A stretch of 64,000 nucleotides of DNA, from positions 79,481,141 to 79,545,140 of the forward strand of contig NC_092806.1 in the NCBI RefSeq assembly GCF_040954645.1, written 5' to 3'. A program made the translations under genes and the position numbers. Positions 11,354 to 23,234 of the stretch are shown here, piece by piece (within the stretch, counting starts at the first letter, position 1; every line of letters starts with the position of its first letter). The DNA comes from Diabrotica undecimpunctata (taxonomy: Eukaryota > Arthropoda > Insecta > Coleoptera > Chrysomelidae). Below the pieces are notes generated by a model. The model had not been told where the DNA came from. It did not search any database and saw only the letters and a list, made by a program, of their open reading frames with translations.

Positions 11354-12300
11354 AAATTATAAAAATAAAAAAAGGCCACGGGAGAGGCCACCTAGATCCT
11401 TGAGGCTACAACTTGGCCACTAACCAAGGTGCAGGCTCGAGGATTAGAGCTCCCTCGTTTTTCGTTCGCTTTTATCTCACGATACGAGATTTCATGATAA
11501 ACCGGAGTAAGTCGCTTAACGACACCTTGGGTATCATTTAAGTTACATTTATGAGCACCCTATTACACATGGTGCTCATAAATACAGCTCAATCGCGGAC
11601 TTTTTCAAAAAGCAGTCAGCCCTTATGTTGCACCTTCAGTGCACATAAGGGAGGGTGGAGGAGGGCTTAGGAGAGCTTTCAGGTGAGGATGACTTTTGTT
11701 GATCCGCGCGCGTATCGTCAGAAGTCCTTCTCACGCCAAGTCATTGTTTGCTGGCGCGAGCAATGCCTCCTTAGCCGGGTATGACTGGAGCAAAGAGAAG
11801 CTAACCATAATAATAATAATTTTCCTTAAGTGTAGGAAATTCCGATGCTAATAGCGGCTAGTATGCGCTTCGGTTTGGTTTTCAAGAATGTTTGATTCCA
11901 TCGCCAGAAGTCGCACCTCTAGCGAGCGATATGGACTAGGAAAAATTAATAAACAATAAGGAATAAATTATGGGTTGAGGTTGCAGTGAAAGTTAGAAGT
12001 GACAAGTAAATATTAATTAATGTTTATTAATAATTAGGTTACTACATATACTCTTGCTTATTTGAGGTGTTTGTAATTAAATAAAAACTTTACCAAAAAG
12101 ATTAGTTTAGTATGGGTTATCAAAACTGTGTTTAAACAGAACTCTGAATAATATAAGAAAATGTTAACGAATGTTGTTTATAAATAATAATTATTTTTCC
12201 ACTATCAAAATACCCAAATAATCAAAAAAATAAAAGTTAAATGCTGCTGATGCTATTAATAAACAATTCCTGTAAATACACACTTGGGCATATTATAAAA
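11354..12300. other. Unassigned interspersed sequence
   Basis: From about 11375 to 11940 the base composition is richer in G+C than around it, with a short inverted pair GGCCACGGGAGAGGCCAC at 11376, a near-palindrome around GAGCACC/GGTGCTCATAAA at 11550-11580 and a small (TAA)n run near 11810. It looks like part of a repeat, but I recognise no protein or family. 11940-12300 is plain A+T-rich DNA. Confidence 0.35.
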
Positions 12301-12643
12301 GTTTAATTTTCTTAAAAGATTTAATGGCATGTCGCAACATGACTGGTAATCTGCCATCAACTGAAGTAAATGATATGATGTCTGAGAATATTCACAGCGA
12401 TTCACTTAATGGTGAGTATGTCCTGTTATCACAAGATAATGGGATTCTAACTGAAGAATATTCTGGGTAATACGGTAACTTCTAACGACAATACTTCATT
12501 AGGTAACGAAGAACTCTATCCTAATACGTCATCCCAGATGATTTGGATATCGAGCGATTCATACCTTTGGAAGAAAAAAAATTAGAGTTACTAGACTCTG
12601 CAACTAACTCAAAACATAATAATGATGAAATTATAATTTTTTA

Positions 12644-12838
12644 ATGAGTTTCTACCCACCTTTAAAAATAATGCGTAAGGACACTAAAATGTGGTTCCGT
12701 TGGAAGATGCAAGAGCTTCTGTATAATTGTACTGTTCACAACCAACAACAACACGAACAATCCCATATGAGTACAGTTGCAGGGATTTCTTTTGGTTCAC
12801 GTACGTCAGATTCCACCCTATCTGATTTACAACTATAA
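12644..12838 (+). pseudogene. BESS/MADF-like accessory protein fragment of the Harbinger element
   Basis: The segment FYPPLKIMRKDTKMWFRWK followed by a leucine/tyrosine stretch resembles the BESS-type tail found in MADF or Myb-like proteins that PIF/Harbinger elements encode beside their transposase. An acidic reading frame upstream (about 12324-12640) is broken by several stops and may be the same gene. The placement inside the element at 10024-14005 supports this. No start codon or full domain can be assigned. Confidence 0.4.
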
Positions 12839-13086
12839 AGATGTGTATTTTTATACGTATATTAATAAAACGGTTCTCTATTAATCTTGTGTATTTTTTA
12901 TACGGATTATAATAGTGTTGCACCATTGAGAGACTATATTGGATAAACACCCCACTATTTATATTTCCCAAGGAAATCTAATTAGTTCTATGTAAGTTTT
13001 TAACTCTGAAGTGTGAGCGTGTGCGAACGGGACTCCCTGTATTTTTTGGTAGATTTATGAAAATATTGGATATACTATTTTAAACT

Positions 13087-13370
13087 TACCTTAAAGTTAT
13101 TGTAAGCCGTTCTTTAACGCCTATTAGTTTCCTCCAGTTTGTGTGCATTTTCTCTACGTAAGAAGTTATACCTCTCTGAATGTAGTCGAACGTTAACATC
13201 CGAAAATATTTTCGAAATTTATGAGGATGCATAATTAGTTTGGCAAGTAAATGATGAAACTCTTCAAATGTCGCCTTCTCTCTATTAATTTTACGAACCC
13301 ATTTACGTTTTCTATTTAAACACTTATTTGTATAATAAATATTGTACTTTAACAATGAATTTTCCGCCAA
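13087..13370 (-). pseudogene. HARBI1-like transposase, N-terminal exon
   Basis: The minus-strand frame reads RKRKWVRKINREKATFEEF, then HPHKFRKYFRML and a segment ending WRKLIGVKERLTITLR. This is the characteristic N-terminal part of HARBI1-like nucleases, before the DDE core. A donor GTAAG follows directly at about 13086, so the next exon should lie at lower coordinates; I did not find it. The 5' boundary is uncertain because the frame has no ATG. Together with the BESS-like fragment it supports a Harbinger identity for the surrounding element. Confidence 0.65.
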
Positions 13371-13481
13371 TATTTATTTCAGTTTTCTTTCCATCGTCAC
13401 GTTCGACACAGAAAAGACTACGGTGGCGACTAGCTCACAAGCATATCATTGTATTGAAACACCCACAGATATACTCCATTC

Positions 13482-13890
13482 GCTTAGCTCGGGCATATTT
13501 TGACAGATTCATTGTCGAAAACCTACAACACAACAATTCCTACTTCTCAGTATTAATAGCTCAAGTATCCTACTATTGCACACTTCTTTCTTTGAAAAAA
13601 GAAGAATTATTCGAAATAGTGGAAGTGTATACTAAACCCATAACATTTTGGGTAGTATATATTTAAAAGATATATTTTAGTTGTTATAATTTAACATAAC
13701 TATTTATTATATATGGTGCAAATAAAAAATATTGATTGTCGGTAATTTGTAAAGTTGTATTTTATATACTATTTAGTTTGTTTACTATTAATATTGGCTA
13801 TAAGTACGTGTGCTTGGTTGTATAGTAATTTCCAGCCACTTCGAGTCTGTCAAAAAGTAACTAACTTCGCAAAAAATAATTACTAAATTC
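13482..13890. repeat. Dispersed 0.4-kb repeat, copy 1
   Basis: This stretch, from GCTTAGCTCGGGCATATTTT to TAATTACTAAATTC, matches 41053-41459 with few differences. It lies inside the Harbinger element next to its right end, so the second copy is probably a fragment of the same family. Confidence 0.8.
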
Positions 13891-14657
13891 ACTAGACAGT
13901 TCGGACTGGAGGTAGCGAACCGAGTATAATAGCTTGCTAAGTAACGCATAGCATAGCGAAGCATCGCATCGCTGATCGCGCCATAGCACTCTGTGTGAAC
14001 GTACACTAAAAGAAAATGCAAAACCATTAGCTATACCAAGGTGTGTAATGTTTTTATTAATTTTTTACATTGGTATTTAATATTTATATAAATTTTCTGT
14101 TTATTGTTTCTTTCTATATTGTTTTCTCTTTGCATACAGGTCTTCTAAAGACATTAAAGAGGTGGTAGGAACTAAAGCTCTCCCTAGTCCATCAGACACC
14201 CACATTTTAAATTTCGAAACTAGAGAATTTCTTACTGAAAGGTATGTAATAATCCTAAACCAACTGTATACAGGTTAATCATATTTTAAGCTGATTCAAA
14301 TTCAAATTTATATTTGCAATGTGTTACATTCAAACTGTAATAAATATTTTTTCAGACAAATATCCAGCAGCTCAACGACACAAACTGCTAGCAGTGAACC
14401 AACTTTGTCTGCCTCAGAAACTGAGGAACTCTTAGGCAAGGAAAATATTGAAGGGCGTGCTGCAGATAGAGAATTAATAGCTAAAAAAATTAACAAGAGG
14501 CAGTATTCATTTAATTTTTCATTTGCATTATTATATCCTTGAATAAGCAATTTTTCTTTCATGAAATCTTTTTATTTTTAGGAAGCATTATGTGGGGGAT
14601 TTTTCCATGTCGGACTTAGACTGCCCAAGAAAAAGAAAAAGATATATGGAATCAGTA

Positions 14658-14759
<102 letters not shown>

Positions 14760-15899
14760 GAAACAAATTGACACCCTAAGAAAATCTACTAAAAGATGGA
14801 AACGACTAGCAACAACATAAAACGCATTGGTGAAATCATTAAAAGAAAAACTATGTTACAGAAAATGCTGAATCTGTGTTGTTGGTAAGTTTTCTTTCAC
14901 ATATTCCATAAAGAACGAAATTAAATTATTATTATATTCTTTTATTTTTGTATTTTTTATTGTTTTAGGCCTCTTTACCAGAATCAGCCAAAGCATTGTT
15001 TCATCGATTTTTAAAGGGTACCAAATGTGCCAAATATTCTCCAGAATTAAGGTCATTTGCACTGGCTTTAAATTTGTATTCAGCAAAAGTCTATGATTTT
15101 GTAAGAAGAGCTTTTAATAATTCATTACCACACCAATCAACCATAACAAAATGGTACCAAACTGTTGATGGCGCACCCGTTTTCCAAAGAAGCTTTAAAT
15201 GCTTTGAAAAACAAAGTTGAAGAAGCAGGGGAGCAAAATAAAACACTTGTGTGTAATTTAGTGCTGGACGAAATGTCTATTCGTAAGCAGGTAAAATGGG
15301 ATGGGAAACAATTTATTCGCTCTGTAGATTTTGGTACAGATATAGAATCTGATAATATACCAGAAGCAAAAGAGGCACTGGTGTTTATGTTAGTAGCCTT
15401 AAATGACAATTTTAAAGTGCCAGTTGCATATTTTTTAATTGACAGTTTTTGTGGATCAGAAAAAGCACCCTTAGTAAATCTTTGCTTAAATTTTATTTAT
15501 GATTCAGGCATAAAAGTCTATTCATTAACTTTTGATGGTGCTGCCAACAATTTATCAATGGCCAATGCATTGATTTTATTTAACTCCTATTTGTACCTTC
15601 CTATAAAGAGGATGGTAAACGACTTTTCAAAATTATATTTAGGTTGCATTGCATCTGGTACTATTTCCAAATCTAGGTAATTTTTAATTATCTCTCCAGA
15701 TTTGATCCAGGTATCCTTTTGCCCTGCTTCCTAACATCTTATCCACCTTCTGTATGCTCCTATCTTCACATCCTTCTCCATCCATATATGTAATGAAGAG
15801 AGATCAAGCATGACCTCCATGAGGCGGTTAGGGTAGTCAACATTGCTCGTGTTATGATTAAGCATGCTTGTCGTTGAAGCTTATTCAGCTTCTATTAAG

Positions 15900-16760
15900 T
15901 GGTCTTTTGTTGATATTTAAACTACCATATAAGTGTGCCATACGTAATCATAGATCTGACTAGTCATATATAGCCAGTACATCGGTTTGGGTTTCAAACC
16001 CCAAATTTTCCCACATTCTCTTCTACATGTAGAAAGGGAAACCTTTGCTTTGTTGGTTATTGTTTCCAACTGGGCGTTACATGTAAGCTGCTTATCTAAT
16101 ATTACTCCTAGATATTTTACTAAGATTGATAGAGAATTTTTCCATGTCATACTACCTACTAAGGATATTTAATGTTCTTTGGAGTGTGCTGGAAAGAAAA
16201 TTACCATATTTTCCTCTTACCATAATTACTAGATCATCCCTATAGGCATGTACTTCTTCCCCCGTGTGCGTCAAGAAGTGACATCAAGTGATCCACCAGG
16301 AGTTACCAGAGGAGGGGAGAAAACACTCCTCCTTGTGGACACCCTTAGCAGTTTTGGCCAAAATCTCTCCTTGCACCTTTGTGACAATCTTCTATTCACT
16401 CAACAATATATTTTCCAGCATTGCTTTGATCCAGTTACACATAGTAACACACATTGATAGTGGATCTATTTGATAGGGCATTATTAAATGCACGTTCTAA
16501 ATATTCTCTCCATTATTAATTGAGTGACTGATTTTCTAAACTACTTTGTCCACTGCTGTTTCTGTTGATTTCCTTCTTTATATGCATGCTGGTTGCCATT
16601 GAGAGAATGATCCCTCAAAGGTCTTTCCTTAATATGTCTATCAAAAATTTTTTCTATTGCCTTCAACAAAAATGATGTAAGACTGATCGGCCTGTGCGAT
16701 TTAGTCAGGGCATTATCTTATCCTATTTTGTATATTCACACCACCATTACAATTATAGAA
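15900..16760 (-). pseudogene. Non-LTR retrotransposon RT fragment (R1/jockey type)
   Basis: On the minus strand, pieces in changing frames match a LINE RT in the right order. A segment like RPISLTSFLLKAIEKIFDRH lies at about 16700-16640, and NQHAY with a broken STET-type motif near 16600. A degraded QGG-SPL motif and a YRDDLV (normally YADDLV) motif lie near 16320-16240. KYLGVILDKQLT and WGLKPKPMYWLY lie at 16110-15970. Many stops are present and both ends are missing. The intervening DNA from 15681 to 15900 has no recognisable gene. Confidence 0.7.
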
Positions 16761-17967
16761 GTCTTTGGTATACAACTTATTTATAACATATTGTATCTTT
16801 ATATACAACATATTGTATATCTTAGAAAATAATTGAAACTGTATTTATTACGTTGTGTGCATTAATGCGTTAATTAAATTACTAATTATGTTGCAAAATG
16901 TTTTGTGATTTATTTCTTTTGTTAAAAATTTATAATTGATTTGATGTTTTTTTTTGTTTGTTTTTAATTCATTACAACAAAACACGAAATTAGAATTCAA
17001 AAGTTTGTTGTTTGTTTTCACTCAAGTAACCTATTAATTTCCTTCCTAATTCCTTTATATAAACTTCAAAAGTTGCTACATACAAGGAAATTATTGCATC
17101 AGGAACTGATGAAAAATGAATTAATAAAAAATTAAGAAGATAATTTGATGCACTGATAGATAGATGCCAACACAGCTGATTGAAAAGTGATATGAACGTG
17201 ATATAAATTTTCACTTACTATTTATACACTTCTAGCAATCTTTCGACACTCTAAATAGACTCGCAACTCTTAATAGAAATGCAAACCTGATTAGATTTAT
17301 TTATCAAAATTTCCTTCACACTAAATAATAATCATTAGTCCTTAAAACACTTCCGCTGCGCAAGCTTTAATGCCTACTGAACGCCGTAGCCAGTCGCTCT
17401 ATGATCATCTATCAGTATGTGCGTTACTTAAAGTCATGGGCCGTAGACAATAAAAATATAGAATATTTGTTCTGGAAATTAACCAAAGAAATAAAATATT
17501 TAAAAGAAAGGCCATTATGTATACAGGGTGATTGTACACAGAAGATAAAATGGTAATTATTGAATAAGAACGTATGCATTAAAAATGCCGAATTTTTTTG
17601 TGGACTTAGCCTAAAAAGCTCAAATTTTACTGTTTTCTTTGATGGAAACTAGTAAAAGTATCTAAAAATTAAGTAATACAAAAAAATCACTTTAATTTTC
17701 TTTTAAAAGTACCTAGAGAAGAATAAAATGTAATATTAAAAATCTAAATTTTTATTTTTATAAGAAAACATATTTTGTATAACTATGGCAACCCTGGTCA
17801 GAATTATTCTTCTTGAGAATATGAAACGGTTGTCATAAGCATAAGTGTCATTTCTTGTTGTTTCATGGTAGATAATGGCGGATAATAGCGATGGTTAAGA
17901 AATAAGGCATATTTTATATGAAAATTACATAAAAACAACATTTGACACCCAATAAAAATGTTAAATA
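16761..17967. other. Gene-free A+T-rich stretch
   Basis: No coding region is recognisable. At 17348-17361 the bases CACTTCCGCTGCGC, close to a TTAA-containing sequence, resemble the piggyBac terminus at 22653-22666 (inverted) and 42458; this is weak evidence for a far left end of the minus-strand piggyBac element. Confidence 0.35.
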
Positions 17968-19653
17968 GGGTCGCTCGACCAGTGAATGAACAAATAAGAT
18001 AAGTTTTCAGTTAGAGGACCTGCAAATCGGTTTTACATTTGTTGCAGTAGCCAATAATTGTGTAAAGATAAACATTTCTCTGTTAGTAGGAACATTAAAA
18101 ATTATGATAGACTTACTGCTTTTAACGAGTTTGCCGATTTTATAGAAAAGTGTCAATAATTCCAGTAAATGAACGGACTCATCCAATTAATGAAAACTGC
18201 AATACCAGTAAATGAACATAGGTTTATTTCTTAGTTTTAATAATATAATTGTTTATGATTACTTAAGTAAATTGATTTGATATGTACTGCCTTCCTTTTA
18301 GCACCGAAAGAGACAGTTCTTTAGGAATTCTCTTGTAGGTAAGAACAATAATTGGTGAAATTGCCGTACCGTTAGATGCATAATTACACAGTACTGTGAT
18401 GGATTCTTTCTCGTTCCCACCTGCGATTTCATAGAGATTTTTAAAATTTTTGGAGGGACCCAGAACGAGACCTGACGCCATACATGTTCTCATGCCAGTT
18501 TCATCCGCATTAAAAATGCGAGATGGATTAGACATCATGTCTAATCCATCAAATAATGTTAAGTATTTGATAAGTTTTGAAAACCATTGCCTAATCCCAT
18601 CCTCAGTGACCGAAGCACGAGATTTGAAGATAATTTCTGTATTTCGTTTTGAAATTTCTGGGTGCTTCTGAAGAAACAGCTTTAACCACTTATCTCCTGG
18701 TCGATCATCAGTAAAATAATTTTCTCTAGGGCCTTTCGCTCTTTCTTTTGCACGGAATCCTTAACCTCATTGGGATGCATAGGAAATCCCAATTTGGCTT
18801 TTGCTACAATCCAATTCACTAATCTGTTTTCCTCGTAAGAACTCAACACTGTAGAGGGTCCCATTCTTCGGACATAAGACACTTTTCCCGTTCATTTATT
18901 ATCTAAAGTGGATTTCGGTATGCCATATTTAGAAGAAGCTTTATTTTAGGAAATTGTTTCGACTTGAATTTCCTTGATTGCCGCGTCTAAAGCTTTCTCC
19001 GTGTATTTAAAACGTAAATATTTTGCAGCAATCTAAAAAAAAGTACTTTGTAATAATTAAATACCAGTTAATGAACACCATTGAATGAACACCGTTTGCT
19101 AGCAAATACTTTAAATTAATATGGTTTAGGTTAGTTCACTTCTATTTAGGGTATGTTTAAAGTCGATTTTTGCTTAAAAAAATAATTTGTATAAAATGCA
19201 ATGAATGAACACAGTGTTCATTTACTGGATTTTTAGAAAATTTCAAACCAGTAATTGAACATGCGGAAATTATACACTGTATAAAATATTTAAAACCTAG
19301 TCTGGTTTTTAAACTAAATAATTATGTGTATAGTAAGCCGTAAAGTGCCCACCGTTCTAATATTTCTGTAAATTATAAAATTATAAGCTTAGACAACAAC
19401 ACGTGCTTACAATACTTACTATACAAGAATGATACAAAATGGCCACTTGTTGACACCTTCAGACTTCAACGGTTTTTATTAAACTATTTTACTAATTCTT
19501 ATCTCTGCTAGTCAATGAACTGTATTAAGAAGATACGTACGCAACATGTTAAAAAGAGACGAAAGAGCTTATACGTCGCCTATTCTTATTTTTATAGAAA
19601 TTTAACAGGCTGTTCATTTATTAGATGTTGTTCAATCATTGGTCGATTGACCC
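17968..19653 (-). mobile_element. pogo/Tigger-type DNA transposon
   Basis: The ends GGGTCGCTCGACC (17968) and GGTCGATTGACCC (19641-19653) are inverted repeats flanked by TA on both sides (17966-17967, 19654-19655), as expected for pogo elements. Subterminal copies of a motif like CCAGTAAATGAAC or its complement recur near both ends (17980, 18165, 18210, 19060, 19220, 19245), possible transposase binding sites. A broken pogo transposase is encoded on the minus strand. Length is 1.69 kb. Confidence 0.85.
18263..18892 (-). pseudogene. pogo/jerky-like transposase fragment
   Basis: Minus-strand frames cover a CENP-B-type HTH linker (GPSTVLSSYEENRLVNWI, GFPM), then a region like WLKLFLQKHPEIS, and the first catalytic motif RIFNADETGM. 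A GG-rich strand follows (ITVLCNYASNGTAISPIIVL). The protein stops at ISNQFT, so the second and third catalytic acids are missing, and the N-terminal and middle parts are in different frames. Normal members have 450-550 residues. It is a dead copy within the TIR element at 17968-19653. Confidence 0.8.
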
Positions 19654-19657
19654 TATA

Positions 19658-20024
19658 TGTTTTTTATATGGGGTTAAGCCACAGTTTATTGGTTGTTATT
19701 TGTAATGAAAATCACATTTTATTATCTAAAATTTGACGTTTACATTTAAACTCCAGAAATCGTTTTCAAAAAAGTTTTATAGGTATGTAAATTTCAAAAT
19801 GTGTGTTTTTTATAACGGAAGGTTATAATGTTATGTTTTGGTTATGTCTTTCTGAAATAATAAAACTTTTTAAATAATAATTTAATTATATAATTTTTTA
19901 ATAACAAAACTTTTGAAAACGATTTCCGGAGTGGAAATCGAAACGTCAAATTTTAGATAATAAAATGTGATTTTCATTACAAATAACAGCCAATAAACTG
20001 TGGCTTAACCCCATATAAAAAACA
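19658..20024. mobile_element. Foldback MITE with long inverted arms
   Basis: The left arm (TGTTTTTTATATGGGGTTAA at 19658) matches the complement of the right arm ending at 20024 over about 90 bases, with a central part rich in ATTTTGAAAACGATTTC/GAAATCGTTTTCAAAA complementarity. TA flanks both sides (19656-19657, 20025-20026). It lies immediately beside the pogo element's right TA. No coding potential is seen. Confidence 0.8.
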
Positions 20025-20354
20025 TAATATTTAACTTAAACATGCCACAATGAAGTAATTTCAGATCCTTGCCAATAAAAATGTATTGCATAATCATCAG
20101 TAACTGAAGCAGAATTCATTGATATAAATTTCATATTCGTAAATATCGCACCCTCTTGATCTACTAGTAGGGATAAAATATAATAGAGGAACTCCTACAG
20201 CAATAGACATACAGGACAAAAATTGAACAATAAAAAACTAGTAACTTTATTTATAAACTAAAAATATAATAACAGCACTTAGTTATTTTCGATATGAAAT
20301 AACTCAAAACAATCGAGACACAAATACGGTTTTTCTTCACAAACAGCACAACTA
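20025..20354. other. 3' region of the minus-strand piggyBac gene
   Basis: No separate gene is visible. The stretch at 20290-20350 still encodes the end of the piggyBac cysteine-rich tail in a shifted frame. Confidence 0.5.
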
Positions 20355-22002
20355 TTATATAGTATCTCTGCGTTTTCCACGCATATAGCAACGTTTGCAT
20401 CTTTTTTGAATAGATTTGTTCTTTCCTTCTTTTTTATTTGTAGATGGAACATGCATGTTACCCGCTAGTTGAGGCGATGGCAGTTGAGCAACCTTGTGTG
20501 ATAATAAATATTCAATAATTTTTATACGGTAGTTATATAGTGATTTTTTTTCTTCTGCATGTTTATTAAATAACAAATGAGAATTGATCACAAGCAATTC
20601 AATTATGTAAATTCCTATTTTTTGGTTCCATCTTAATGTCTTTCGTTCACATGAGTAGTATGAAAACAATTGGGAGACTCTGTCAACTCCACCCATGTAC
20701 TTATTGTACTCAATAATAGCTTTGGGCTTCACTGTCATCTGCCCTCTTCTATTTTGTATCTCACATAATTCCCCTTTATATTCTGTTGAAATCATAAAAA
20801 TCTCCCTCTTATCTTTCCATTTTTGCAGACACATATTGTTGGAGTATCTTGATACTAACTCACCTTGTACAATGCGCTTATTTATCAATTCTCTGGGAAT
20901 ACCTTTTCTATCACTCCTACATGTTCCAGTTATATATGTATTAGCAGCTAACAGGTCACGAGCTAACTGAACACTGGTGTAAAAATTATCAGTATATAAA
21001 GCATGTCCTTTATTAAGTTTATTTTCCATCAACTTAAAAACAACTTTAGCGGCATGACCTCGACCTCCAATATCAGGATCTTTAGCTCCAGTATATAATA
21101 GTAGCTTTTGAACCAATCCTTGGGGTTCACAAACCATATATACTTTCACACCATATTTGTGTCGTTTATTTTTTACAAATTGGCGAAACTGTAATCGACC
21201 TCTCCATAATATCATAGCTTCATCAATGCATAGGTTTCTTTCTGGATAATAGACGCTTTCCATGCGATTATTAAAGTAGTTTAAAAGAGGTCTTATTTTA
21301 TAGATACGGTCCACTGGTACTGGTTCTCCATCTTTAGGATTATCCGCAAAATGGAGACAATGCAAAATAAGTTGAAATCTATTACGTGACATGTAGTTTC
21401 GAAATAGTGGGATATTATAGAGATAATTGGTCTTCCAATAGTCTTCTATTCGAGGTAGCTGTATATTACCCATGTGAAGTAATAATCCGAGAAACACTTT
21501 CAATTCATCTTTGGAAACTGGATTCCATCGGGTTATTCTTGAATTTTCATTCACACCTTTTAGAAATAATTCTTCGGCATAATTGTTGGTTTTAGACACA
21601 AGCATATCGTATAATTGGTCAGTTACTAATAAATTGAAATAGGATATGGGGTCATCTAATCGGTCAATGTTTAAAGGAATTTCAGTTTTTGAGAAATTAA
21701 TATTTGTCTCATCCATAGGAGCTTCTATCCACTCATCATCTCCATTTGCTTGAATAGCGGTAACATCTAAATTATCGTTATCATGAATTTCATCATCTAT
21801 TATTTCCTCTGAACTGGACTCATTACAACTTTCTGTATCATCCTCACTACTTAACTCACCAGCAAATAACCTTTCCAGAGCTTCTTCTGATGTATATTTG
21901 TTCTTATATCTATAAAGAAAAATTCCAATTAGGAAATTGAATTTACCTATTGTGGAAAATTGCTTATATAACTTACTTTTTAGATTTTTTATAACTATTC
22001 AT
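20290..22002 (-). pseudogene. piggyBac-type transposase, nearly intact, C-terminal frameshift
   Basis: A short first exon (22002-21977, beginning MNSYKKSK) joins, through a GTAAGT donor and a TATAG acceptor, a long exon from 21909. Together they give about 526 residues to the TAA at 20355. After an acidic N-terminus come the three catalytic aspartates in CIDEAMILWRGRL, LYTDNFYTSV and YMGGVDRVSQL. The main frame stops just after CKRCYMRGKRRDTI. A different frame continues with CAVCEEKPYLCLDCF down to about 20290, so one base change removes half of the cysteine-rich zinc-binding tail that piggyBac transposases use for end binding. The rest has no stops. It is closest in layout to the PGBD-like genes of insects. 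Confidence 0.88.
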
Positions 22003-22652
22003 TTCACCGGTTGATCCGTACTTGGTTGATCCATTGCAATATTTAGGCAACACTATGATAAAGTTTACTGAACTAATGTACATATAAACAATATTTGGAA
22101 CAAATTTAACAATTCAACCTAATAAAAACAAAATTATGTTAAGAAAACAAAACATAGACATCATTTATCTAAGTGAAAATAGCTGCCTGCAAATTGCAAA
22201 TGAAGTTGACATGACAGAATTAAATGTTGGTGTTAACAGTGTTGCCATGTTTTTATAATGTGTATATTGTATGCTTCAAATATACAGAGAGAAAAATTTT
22301 AAAAAACACATTTTTATTATATTACTTTATGAATTCTGTAATTTTTTTATTTATACAAAACACAAAAGATAAATATTTGTTTCTTTCTATATTAATTGCA
22401 GTTAATTATTGGAAAATTGCCTTCTTGTGCACCGGTTTATGCCGCCTTGCCATCACTTTTTTTACAATCTCAAAATCGAAACCAAATTCATAATTAATTG
22501 ATTTAAGGCTATATTCACACGTCCATTAAAGTATAAAGGCAATTCGGTACATGCCGGCCTAACTACACACATAATAATTTAAATGCACAAATGACGTTCC
22601 AAAACGTCATGGGCGTTAGAGGCAGAACTATTATGACGTACATGAACGTCAT

Positions 22653-22670
22653 GGGCAGTGAAAGTGTTAA
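22653..22670. repeat. piggyBac right terminus with TTAA target
   Basis: The transposon end GGGCAGTGAAAGTG directly abuts TTAA at 22667-22670, the invariant piggyBac target. An inverted subterminal pair with ATGACGT cores (22574-22650) precedes it. No equally clear left terminus is visible near the gene. Confidence 0.65.
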
Positions 22671-22890
22671 TACAATTTAAAAAATGAGAATTTTTAATCT
22701 TTATTCAAAACTTTAATATTTCCTGTTGGTAAAATGATTAAAATTCAGGTAATGTACTTAACAAACATTATAAAAATAATTTTTTCTCTTACAGACGAGA
22801 ACAAAAAAAATCATAAATTTAATTTTAATTAAAAAAATAATTATTGTCATTAAAATATAAATTAGCACGCCGCTGTTCTGGTAAACATAC

Positions 22891-23234
22891 TGAAATGATA
22901 TTTATTTATGTCTATTTAATTTATAATGTCTTGTTCTTATCTTAATTCATTAAAAGGCACAATAATTTATATCAATTTATTTAAACGAATAATACACATA
23001 ATTTATTTAGGCGAGCGTAACAATAAATATCGCGGCCGCGGGTCTTGAGAATTAAACTGCCCCTCCATATAAAAATGTTGTATTTATATATACGAAATCC
23101 TGATATACTAGAATAGTCGAGAACATCTAGTTGGAGGATTCACCATAATTTGAATCTAGATCCTTCGCCAAATTTCTACAACAAAACAGAATTATTAGTC
23201 ATCATATATTTAGGCCAGTATATTTATCGTAACA
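22891..23234 (-). repeat. 3' LTR of Gypsy element
   Basis: On the minus strand it starts TGTTACGATAAA and ends ATATCATTTCA. The Pol stop codon (TAA, 23224-23226) lies inside this LTR. Confidence 0.95.

Larger units (their letters stand above)
10024..14005. mobile_element. PIF/Harbinger element inserted in the THAP exon
   Basis: The inverted ends GTGTACGTTCACAC (10024) and its complement at 13992-14005 extend over about 45 bases, both including CTATGGCGCGATCAGCGATGCG. The triplet CTA flanks both sides (10021-10023, 14006-14008); removing the element restores an uninterrupted THAP reading frame, which proves the insertion point. A 3-bp duplication and an internal HARBI1-like exon plus a BESS-like segment point to PIF/Harbinger. 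A 2-bp TA duplication is an equally valid reading of the same ends. The interior is degraded and contains hAT-derived material. Confidence 0.82.

Noticed and set aside
11376..11940. A tRNA-derived SINE or tRNA gene
   Set aside because: I looked for A and B box patterns in the G+C-richer stretch and found none that fit, and no cloverleaf could be drawn.
16248..16473. Two overlapping small plus-strand ORFs
   Set aside because: They are antisense to the LINE RT fragment (QGG and YRDDL region) on the minus strand.
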